From assembly GCA_946543025.1 (NCBI GenBank), contig CAMNLN010000217.1, positions 1-6,023 of the forward strand: DNA of 6,023 nucleotides, written 5' to 3'. Source of the DNA: an uncultured Verrucomicrobiota bacterium. GTDB lineage: Bacteria; Verrucomicrobiota; Kiritimatiellia; RFP12; UBA1067. Each line of letters begins with the position of its first letter. The first letter of the stretch is position 1. The position numbers and the translations under genes are program-made. The notes beneath the pieces were generated by a model. That model saw only the letters and a program-made list of their open reading frames with translations. It did no database searches and had not been told where the DNA came from. Positions 1 through 5,454 of this stretch are shown in pieces.

Positions 1-1
1 C

Positions 2-1738
2 GTCAACGGCAACATGATCACCGTCGCGTTCGACGGCGCCGTCGCCCAGAACGAAGTCGGCTACGCCGTCCTTGGCGACAAGCGGCTCATGGCGGAGATC
101 GTCCGCGTGCGCGGCCGTCGTTGCGACATGCAGGTTTTCGAGTCCACCACCGACCTCGCCGTGGACGACACCGTGGAGTTCACCGGCAACCTGCTTGCCG
201 CCGAGCTCGGTCCCGGCATGCTCACGCAGGTGTACGACGGTCTTCAGAACCCGCTCGCCGAACTCGCGCGGGAAGCGGGCAAGATTTCGTCCGACGCCGC
301 CTTCTTCCTCCAGCGCGGACTCTACCTCCCCGGCCTTCCGCGCGACAAGAAGTGGGCGTGGCATCCAACCGCCCAGGTGGGCGACCGCGTGACGGCCGGC
401 GATTTCCTCGGCTGGGTTCCCGAAGGTATTTTTGACGGCAAGACGATGCCGTCCCACAAGATCATGGTCCCGTTCGCCTTCGCCGGCGCCTATACGGTGA
501 AATCGCTCGCCCCTGCCGGCGACTACACGGTGACGGACGACGTCGCCGTGCTGACGGACGCTTCCGGCAAGGACGTGTCCGTGCAGATGATGCAGCGTTG
601 GCCCGTGAAAGTGCCGATCAAGTGCTTTGTCGAGCGTCTTGCGCCAACCGAGACGCTCGAGACGACGGTCCGCACGATCGACACGTTCTTCCCCGTCGCG
701 ATCGGCGGCACGTACTGCATCCCCGGCCCGTTCGGCGCGGGCAAGACCGTCCTTCAGCAGACGACCGCGCGCTACGCCAAGATCGACGTGGTCGTGTCCG
801 CCGCCTGCGGTGAACGCGCCGGCGAGGTGGTGGAGATGCTCAAGGAGTTTCCCGAGCTCGACGACCCGCGCACCGGCAAGAAGCTGATGGACCGCACGAT
901 CATCATCTGCAACACGTCTTCAATGCCTGTCGCTTCGCGCGAGGCTTCGGTGTACACGGCGGTGACGCTCGCCGAATACTATCGGCAGATGGGTCTTAAC
1001 GTGTTGGTGCTGGCGGACTCCACGAGCCGCTGGGCGCAGGCCATGCGAGAGCTTTCCGGCCGCCTGGAGGAGATTCCCGGCGAAGAGGCGTTCCCCGCCT
1101 ACCTCGAGTCGCGTATCGCGGCCTTCTACGAGCGTGCCGGCCGCGTGCGGCTGAAGGACGGCTCCTTCGGTTCCGTCACGATCGGCGGCACCGTGTCGCC
1201 TGCAGGCGGCAACTTTGACGAACCCGTGACGCAGGCCACGCTGAAGGTGGTGGGTGGCTTTCACGGCCTCAGCCGCGCCCGTTCCGACGCGCGTCGCTAT
1301 CCGGCTATCGATCCGCTCGATTCCTGGAGCCACTACAACAGCGTCATCGAGCAGCCGCGCGTGGAGGCCGCTCGCGCCATCCTCCGCAAGGGCAACGAGG
1401 TGGGCCAGATGATGAAGGTGGTCGGCGAGGAAGGTACGTCCCTGGCAGATTTCACAACCTACCTGAAGGCCGAGTTCCTCGATGCCGTCTATCTCCAGCA
1501 GAACGCGTTCTCGGAGTCCGACGCATCGACGCCGGTCGAGCGCCAGAAGATCATGTTCGACGTGGTCGAGCAGGTGCTGCAGGCCAGTTTCTCCATCGAG
1601 GAGAAGGACGCGCTACGTTCGTTCTTCATGGATCTGCAGCAGGCGTTCATCGACTGGAACGACAAGCCGATGGGCTCGCCCGAGTTCGCGAAGCAGAAGG
1701 ACGCGCTCCTCGCGAAGCTTGCCGCCGCCAAGGCATAG
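2..1738 (+). CDS. atpA: V-type ATP synthase catalytic subunit A (5' partial)
   Basis: Catalytic nucleotide-binding subunit of the V/A-type rotary ATPase, part of the cytoplasmic V1 head that couples ATP turnover to H+ or Na+ movement through the membrane sector. Numbering from the ATG at 14, it has an N-terminal beta-barrel, the A-subunit-specific bulge at about 110-190, P-loop GPFGAGKT at 238-245, the GER motif with likely catalytic Glu267, Walker B VLVLADS at 330-336, PGEEAFPAYLESR near 355-367, PAIDPLDSWSHY at 430-441, and a helical C-terminal domain. The ACGERAGEVVE version and the following CNTSSMPVASRE resemble Chlamydia, spirochaete and Bacteroides subunits. The frame is open to the window edge and reads VNGN before that ATG. 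Family members usually begin with a GxVxxxxGNxVxV strand, so the true start lies upstream and the ATG at 14 is internal. No subunit B gene follows, which is unusual. The subunit cannot tell which ion is pumped. Confidence 0.97.
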   Translation, partial: VNGNMITVAFDGAVAQNEVGYAVLGDKRLMAEIVRVRGRRCDMQVFESTTDLAVDDTVEFTGNLLAAELGPGMLTQVYDGLQNPLAELAREAGKISSDAAFFLQRGLYLPGLPRDKKWAWHPTAQVGDRVTAGDFLGWVPEGIFDGKTMPSHKIMVPFAFAGAYTVKSLAPAGDYTVTDDVAVLTDASGKDVSVQMMQRWPVKVPIKCFVERLAPTETLETTVRTIDTFFPVAIGGTYCIPGPFGAGKTVLQQTTARYAKIDVVVSAACGERAGEVVEMLKEFPELDDPRTGKKLMDRTIIICNTSSMPVASREASVYTAVTLAEYYRQMGLNVLVLADSTSRWAQAMRELSGRLEEIPGEEAFPAYLESRIAAFYERAGRVRLKDGSFGSVTIGGTVSPAGGNFDEPVTQATLKVVGGFHGLSRARSDARRYPAIDPLDSWSHYNSVIEQPRVEAARAILRKGNEVGQMMKVVGEEGTSLADFTTYLKAEFLDAVYLQQNAFSESDASTPVERQKIMFDVVEQVLQASFSIEEKDALRSFFMDLQQAFIDWNDKPMGSPEFAKQKDALLAKLAAAKA

Positions 1739-1760
1739 CCGGCCTTTCTCGTTTTGAAAT

Positions 1761-1787
1761 GCCTGGCAGGAGCATCACTTGCCGGGC
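1761..1787 (+). terminator. Weak hairpin downstream of the ATPase gene, possible terminator
   Basis: GCCTGGCA at 1761-1768 pairs with TGCCGGGC at 1780-1787, eight pairs including one G-U, around an 11-base loop. It starts 22 bases after the stop codon, where a terminator would be expected, but no T-run follows (the next bases are TTGGGCGG). It is therefore not a standard intrinsic terminator. It could be an RNA-stabilising 3' end hairpin or chance. An even weaker 5-bp stem, AAGGC/GCCTT at 1730-1746, is followed by TCTCGTTTT and is an alternative. Confidence 0.25.
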
Positions 1788-1976
1788 TTGGGCGGCACGA
1801 GGCCGCGATCGTTCAAATGGTCGGACCCAAGGGTCGATAAGTCATCGTTCACCTTTTGTGTTTCCGCTTTTTAGTTTGGCAGGGTTCTGACAAGGCGGAA
1901 TCAGCCATTGAAACTCTCGTACGACGGATCGAAGCTCCAGCGATTCGAGGCACCAACTTGGTCCGTATCTTTGGTC

Positions 1977-1999
1977 TAGCTGCCGCCGTGCCACAGCTA
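1977..1999. repeat. Short inverted repeat TAGCTG-11-CAGCTA
   Basis: TAGCTG at 1977-1982 and CAGCTA at 1994-1999 are perfect inverted arms separated by 11 bases, the same spacing as the stronger repeat at 2023-2049. With 6-bp arms it could be chance. It is listed because two equally spaced dyads lie within 75 bases upstream of a promoter. Confidence 0.3.
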
Positions 2000-2022
2000 T
2001 CCCCCCCGCAAGAACATTTCAG

Positions 2023-2049
2023 CGAGAATAGTTCCGAACAATATTCTCG
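2023..2049. promoter_or_regulatory. 8-bp perfect inverted repeat abutting a -35 box, candidate operator
   Basis: CGAGAATA at 2023-2030 and TATTCTCG at 2042-2049 are perfect inverted arms around an 11-base centre, which itself contains GTTC/GAAC. The right arm ends one base before the proposed -35 element TTTACT at 2050-2055 of the next gene. A dyad of this size and position is typical of a repressor or activator site. As RNA it would also form a stem followed by TTTACTT, so a poor terminator for upstream transcription is the alternative reading. No regulator gene is present in the window to match it to. Confidence 0.4.
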
Positions 2050-2078
2050 TTTACTTCCCGTCTCGTTTCTGGTATCCT
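2050..2078 (+). promoter_or_regulatory. Extended -10 promoter of the unknown membrane protein gene
   Basis: TTTACT at 2050-2055 matches the sigma-70 -35 hexamer TTGACA in four of six positions. It is separated by exactly 17 bases from TATCCT at 2073-2078, which is preceded by TGG at 2070-2072 to give an extended -10 (TGnTAT..T). Transcription would begin at about 2084-2086, at or just before the ATG at 2086, so the mRNA should be leaderless or nearly so. The same TGGTAT core occurs before the other two genes with visible 5' ends. Confidence 0.6.
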
Positions 2079-2085
2079 CTTGCCC

Positions 2086-3144
2086 ATGGACAGGCAGGTA
2101 AAGAAACATCTCTACAGGCGCGGGGTCCGGCTCGCGCGCGGGCGGCCCGCCGGTGGGCTGCTGGGGACGGACGGGAGCGCGGACGCGTTCCTGAAGTGGT
2201 TCCACGAGGATGTGATGGGGTTTGACTCGCTGGAATATCGGCAGCAATTCTGGCGCGAAGCGTACCGTCACGGCCACACCATTGGCCACATGCCCCGGAC
2301 GGCTGCCGAGTTCGTCGACCCGCGACGGCATCCGTACAACGAGTGGCTCGCCCGCCTTTTTTTCCTGATGGCGGCCATGGGCGCGTCTGCCGTCGTCTGG
2401 TGGCTCGTGCGCGCCGTCGATGCGCATGTCCGCAGTCTGCGTCGCCCGACCTACTACGAGGTTGAGCGCGAACGCCGGCTGGCGCTCGCGCAAGAGCGAC
2501 GCCGCATAAGGAAAAGGCAGACGACAAATCCCTGCCCGACGGCGGACGGGCTACGCGCGGCGTTTGCGCATGCCCGCACATCGGCCGCGAGCATGATCCG
2601 CTTCGGCTCAATGCTGGAGGATCTGGAATGCTACGTGGACAACTCGGTCGTATGGGGCGGGACAGCCGGGCGAATCGTGGGGCGGCGCGGCGGCATCCGC
2701 CAATGGCTGCGCGAGAACGCGCCCGACCTGTCCGAGCGCTACAAGACGATAATGAAATACAAGGCGCTCGCAAAGCGGTTCCGCCAGGCGGTCGGGGTGT
2801 CCGATCCGGTCCCCGCTGCCGCCGTCCTGCCGACGGACCCGCCCGGGGAGATGGCGGGTGGCGCGGTGGCTGCGCGAGAACATTGCACGGAACAATCTCG
2901 TGGGAGGCGGCAGAAGGACTGCTCGCAAGGCGGACGTCCGGCCATCCGGGGCGATGCGGCGCGCGAAATCGCGCGGGAGCGGGCGAGGGCGGCCGCGCGG
3001 GAATTGCTGGGAAGGTGCGAGGGGACGGTGGCGAGCCTCGCCGCGCTGCTGGCGCTGGCGGTTTCAGAGGACTTCGTACCAGACGAGAACATTGACCGGA
3101 CCGGGAAAGTTCCTGCCAAAAGACATGTTCGGGACTCGGCTTAA
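2086..3144 (+). CDS. Unrecognised protein with one membrane segment and a basic helical block
   Basis: I do not recognise this 352-residue protein. The N-terminal 85 residues are basic, then mixed and aromatic (FLKWFHED at 35-42, YRQQFWREAYRHGH at 51-64). Residues 88-108 form a single probable transmembrane helix ending in VVWWLV. An Arg/Glu-rich, helix-prone stretch follows at about 117-147. Residues 181-241 look most conserved: ECYVDNSVVWGG, then RRGGIRQWLREN, then RYKTIMKYKALAKRFRQA, a helical block that could bind nucleic acid or a partner. A low-complexity linker precedes a C-terminal helix pair at 293-332 (REIARERARAAARELL, then LAALLALAV). I chose the ATG at 2086 rather than TTG at 2080 because of its position relative to the -10 box and its match to the EF-G start context. 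No Shine-Dalgarno sequence is seen. It uses GGG, CGG and GCG codons more freely than its C-ending neighbours, so low expression or foreign origin is possible. Confidence 0.7.
   Translation: MDRQVKKHLYRRGVRLARGRPAGGLLGTDGSADAFLKWFHEDVMGFDSLEYRQQFWREAYRHGHTIGHMPRTAAEFVDPRRHPYNEWLARLFFLMAAMGASAVVWWLVRAVDAHVRSLRRPTYYEVERERRLALAQERRRIRKRQTTNPCPTADGLRAAFAHARTSAASMIRFGSMLEDLECYVDNSVVWGGTAGRIVGRRGGIRQWLRENAPDLSERYKTIMKYKALAKRFRQAVGVSDPVPAAAVLPTDPPGEMAGGAVAAREHCTEQSRGRRQKDCSQGGRPAIRGDAAREIARERARAAARELLGRCEGTVASLAALLALAVSEDFVPDENIDRTGKVPAKRHVRDSA
2704..2718 (+). repeat. 15-bp direct repeat, copy 1
   Basis: TGGCTGCGCGAGAAC, here in frame as W-L-R-E-N (residues 207-211 of the unknown protein). An identical copy lies at 2867-2881. 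Confidence 0.6.
2867..2881 (+). repeat. 15-bp direct repeat, copy 2
   Basis: Identical to 2704-2718 but 163 bases downstream and shifted out of frame, so the gene reads it as part of V-A-A-R-E-H. Flanks of the two copies differ. It lies in the low-complexity linker of the unknown protein and may be a trace of local duplication or a chance repeat in GC-rich sequence. Confidence 0.6.
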
Positions 3145-3243
3145 CCGTTGGGGCCAGGCGAAGACGGATGCATGTGTCAGTAATCCTTTCGGCATAGGTG
3201 TTATTGTCTGTATCTGGTGGTGTCGCTTATGGCATTGCCCTTC

Positions 3244-3273
3244 TTTCCCATCGTGGGGTGGTTTTGGTATAAT
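3244..3273 (+). promoter_or_regulatory. Extended -10 promoter of the EF-G gene
   Basis: TATAAT at 3268-3273 is a perfect -10 hexamer with an extended TGG at 3265-3267. Eighteen bases upstream, TTTCCC at 3244-3249 is at best a weak -35, as expected for an extended -10 promoter. The expected start point, about 3279-3281, falls directly before the ATG at 3282, which implies a leaderless or 1-3 base leader transcript. The 137-base gap before the gene holds no strong terminator for the upstream gene. A short CCCA/TGGG dyad at 3247-3257 overlaps the -35 and spacer region. Confidence 0.75.
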
Positions 3274-3281
3274 CTTTGCCC

Positions 3282-5357
3282 ATGGAACAAGGCGAACTGG
3301 CAAATGTGCGTAACATCGGCATCGTCGCCCACATCGACGCGGGCAAGACGACGACGACCGAGCGCATTCTCTTTTACACCGGCAAGATCCACGCTATCGG
3401 CGAGGTTCACGAGGGCGACACCACCACCGACTGGATGGTGCAGGAGCGCGAGCGCGGCATCACCATCACCTCCGCCGCCATTTCATGCGAGTGGAAGGGG
3501 TGCAAGATCAACCTTATCGACACCCCCGGACATGTCGACTTTACGATGGAGGTGGAACGTTCCCTGCGCGTCCTCGACGGCGCGGTGGGCGTGTTCTGCG
3601 CCGTGGGCGGCGTCCAGCCGCAGAGCGAGACCGTCTGGCGCCAGGCCGACCGCTACCGTGTGCCGCGCCTGGCGTTCGTGAACAAGATGGACCGCATGGG
3701 CGCGGACTTCGCCCGCGTCGTCCAGGAGATGCGCGACAAGCTGCACGCGAACGCCGTTCCGATCGAGCTACCGATCGGCAAGGAGGACGCTTTCACGGGC
3801 GTCGTCGATCTGATCGAGATGAAGTCCGTGACATTCGACGAGGCGTCGCTCGGCGCGAAGTTCACTGTGGGCGACGTGCCGGCCGAGCTGAAGGACGACG
3901 CGGAGCTGGCGCGCGCGGAGCTGTGCGAAAAAGTGGCCGACCTCGACGAAGGCGTGATGGAGGCGTACCTTGAGAACGGCGACCTGACGGCCGACGAGCT
4001 GAAGGGCGCGATCCGTCGCCTCGTGATCGCCAACCAGATGGTACCTGTCCTGTGCGGCACCTCGTTGCGCGACAAGGGCGTCCAGCCACTCCTTGACGCC
4101 GTGGCGTGGTATTTGCCCTCGCCGCTCGATCGTCCTGCCACGGAGGCGACCGACCTCAAAAGCGGCAACAAGGTGACGCGCAAGCCGGACGAGAAGGAAC
4201 TGCTCGCCGCGCTCGTCTTCAAGATCGCCGCCGACCGGTTCGTGGGGCGGCTCTACTTCGTGCGCGTCTACTCCGGCGTCCTCAAGAAGGGCGCGAACGC
4301 ATACAACCCGCGTACGAAGAAGCGCGAGCGCATCATGAAGATCGTGCGCCTCTTCGCCGACCAGCAGATCGAGGTGGACGAGTTGAAGGCGGGCGACATC
4401 GGCGCGATCGTCGGTCTCAAGGATTGCACGACGGGCGATACGCTCTGCTCCGAGATGAAGCCCTGCTACCTGGAACGCATCGTCGCGCCGCAGCCCGTCA
4501 TGTTCCTTGCCATCGAGCCGAAGAGCGGGGCGGACAAGGACAAGCTGGAGGAATCCATGGCCCAGCTGGCCGCCGAGGACCCGACATGCCAGGTGCGTCA
4601 GGACGAGGAGACGGGCCAGACGATCCTCTCCGGCATGGGCGAGCTGCATCTGGAGATTTTGGTGGACCGCCTGAAGCGCGAATTCAAGTGCGCGGCGAAC
4701 GTCGGCAAGCCGATGGTGAGCTACGTGGAGACGGTGACGCAACCCGCCGTGAAAGAGTTCACATTCGACCGCGAGCTGGGCGGAAAGCGCCACGCGGTGA
4801 CGCTGACACTGGAGGTAAAGCCGCTCGAGCGCGGCGCGGGACGCAAGGTGGAGGTGGGGCGTGACGTGAAGATGACGCTCCCCGACCCGAAGCTCGCGGA
4901 CTGCATCGAGCAGGGCCTCATGGACGGCGTGATGACGGGCGTCCTCGCGCGCTATCCGATGACCGATATCGGCGTGACGGCAACGGGCGTGACGCTCGTC
5001 GATCCCGAGGTGTCCGACGAGATCGCCTTGCGCGGCGCAGCGGTGATGGGATTCCGCGAAGCCGCCGAGGCGGCGAAGCCGGAGTTCCTGGAGCCGATCA
5101 TGAAGCTTGAGATCACCACGCCGCCGGAAAGCGTGGGCGAGGTGCTGGGCGATCTCAACGGGCGGCGCGGCACGGTGCTCGACATGGAGCAGCGCAGCGA
5201 CATGCAGATCGTCCACGCGCGCGTGCCGATGGCGCAGATGTTCGGCTATGCGACGGCAATCCGCTCCCTCACGAAAGGCCGCGCCTCCTACTCGATGGAG
5301 CCGGACAGCTTCGACCTCGTGCCGCGTAACGTGCGCGAGGAACTGCTCGCGCGCTAG
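3282..5357 (+). CDS. fusA: Elongation factor G, divergent domain IV
   Basis: Translational GTPase of the EF-G family, complete at 691 residues. G1 is AHIDAGKTT (16-24), G2 RGITI (58-62), G3 DTPGH (80-84) and G4 NKMD (134-137); the G5 region reads CGTSLRDKGVQ (258-268) instead of the usual CGSA. Domain II lies at about 305-395, domain III at about 405-480 with GMGELHLEILVDR from 451, domain IV at about 480-600, and domain V to the end with GYATAIRSLTKGRASY from 655. In domain IV the usual GGRGQYGHV loop is replaced by FDRELGGKRHAV (495-506). The tip loop that normally carries a His (E. coli His583) reads GVTLVDPEVSDE (569-580) without a His. The gene stands alone, not with rpsL, rpsG or tuf, so it may be an EF-G2-type paralogue rather than the main translocase. 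I prefer the ATG at 3282 to TTG at 3276. No Shine-Dalgarno sequence is visible. Confidence 0.95.
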   Translation: MEQGELANVRNIGIVAHIDAGKTTTTERILFYTGKIHAIGEVHEGDTTTDWMVQERERGITITSAAISCEWKGCKINLIDTPGHVDFTMEVERSLRVLDGAVGVFCAVGGVQPQSETVWRQADRYRVPRLAFVNKMDRMGADFARVVQEMRDKLHANAVPIELPIGKEDAFTGVVDLIEMKSVTFDEASLGAKFTVGDVPAELKDDAELARAELCEKVADLDEGVMEAYLENGDLTADELKGAIRRLVIANQMVPVLCGTSLRDKGVQPLLDAVAWYLPSPLDRPATEATDLKSGNKVTRKPDEKELLAALVFKIAADRFVGRLYFVRVYSGVLKKGANAYNPRTKKRERIMKIVRLFADQQIEVDELKAGDIGAIVGLKDCTTGDTLCSEMKPCYLERIVAPQPVMFLAIEPKSGADKDKLEESMAQLAAEDPTCQVRQDEETGQTILSGMGELHLEILVDRLKREFKCAANVGKPMVSYVETVTQPAVKEFTFDRELGGKRHAVTLTLEVKPLERGAGRKVEVGRDVKMTLPDPKLADCIEQGLMDGVMTGVLARYPMTDIGVTATGVTLVDPEVSDEIALRGAAVMGFREAAEAAKPEFLEPIMKLEITTPPESVGEVLGDLNGRRGTVLDMEQRSDMQIVHARVPMAQMFGYATAIRSLTKGRASYSMEPDSFDLVPRNVREELLAR

Positions 5358-5385
5358 GCCCGTGCCGTCCGCAACTTTTTGCAGT

Positions 5386-5401
5386 ACCGGTGATCGGTTT
5401 T
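5386..5401 (+). terminator. Weak hairpin plus T-run after the EF-G gene
   Basis: ACCG at 5386-5389 pairs with CGGT at 5395-5398 around GTGAT, running into TTTT at 5398-5401. The stem is only four pairs. It is nested within a longer-range pairing of GGCCCG at 5357-5362 with CGGGCC at 5402-5407. The position, just after the stop codon and before the next promoter, suits a terminator, but the structure is poor and chance is quite possible. Confidence 0.25.
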
Positions 5402-5423
5402 CGGGCCGTCGCGGCGCGGGATT

Positions 5424-5432
5424 TGGTATACT
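5424..5432 (+). promoter_or_regulatory. Extended -10 promoter of the beta-helix protein gene
   Basis: TGG at 5424-5426 followed by TATACT at 5427-5432 gives an extended -10 (five of six matches to TATAAT). It has the same core as the two upstream promoters and is again followed by TTGCC. No good -35 is visible in the GC-rich stretch before it. Initiation at about 5438-5440 would give a leader of roughly 16 bases that contains the ribosome binding site. Confidence 0.6.
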
Positions 5433-5441
5433 TGCCGCAAC

Positions 5442-5446
5442 AGGAG
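5442..5446 (+). promoter_or_regulatory. Shine-Dalgarno AGGAG
   Basis: AGGAG eight bases before the ATG at 5455 is well placed and fixes that start. It contrasts with the unknown gene and the EF-G gene, which have no such site. Confidence 0.8.
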
Positions 5447-5454
5447 CAAGTGCC

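Larger units (their letters stand above)
1739..2070. other. Intergenic region, less GC-rich, with inverted repeats
   Basis: A gap of about 330 bases between the ATPase subunit and the next gene. By eye it is less GC-rich than the flanking genes. The short open frame at 1856-2101 on the + strand shows no recognisable domain, runs across the downstream promoter and start codon, and looks fortuitous. No start of an ATPase B subunit, no tRNA and no transposase remnant is visible. It holds a hairpin at 1761-1787, a 6-bp inverted repeat at 1977-1999, a run of seven C at 2001-2007, and an 8-bp inverted repeat at 2023-2049 directly before the promoter of the following gene. A small RNA or regulatory region is possible but cannot be shown from one sequence. 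Confidence 0.6.

Noticed and set aside
1824..1835. Palindrome GACCCAAGGGTC
   Set aside because: The two-base centre cannot form an RNA hairpin of that size, and 5-bp arms are expected by chance. No promoter or gene start lies nearby.
1856..2101. Short + strand frame of 81 codons in the gap after the ATPase gene
   Set aside because: It has no ribosome site and no recognised motif, and it runs through the promoter and start of the next gene. It is more likely chance in a less GC-rich region.
1849..2773. Two long - strand frames (1849-2493 and 2051-2773) across the intergenic gap and the unknown gene
   Set aside because: Both are Arg/Pro/Ser-rich without recognisable motifs. They overlap each other and run through the clear + strand promoter at 2050-2078.
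3276..3281. TTG start codon giving EF-G two extra residues (and the same at 2080 for the unknown gene)
   Set aside because: The TTG would sit only a few bases after the -10 box, upstream of the expected transcription start. The ATG six bases later is the more plausible start.
2858..3313. Alternative + strand frame starting GTG within the unknown gene
   Set aside because: It contains a second W-L-R-E-N because of the 15-bp repeat, but becomes Trp/Arg/Gly-rich and crosses the EF-G promoter and start. The primary frame keeps plausible helices to residue 332.
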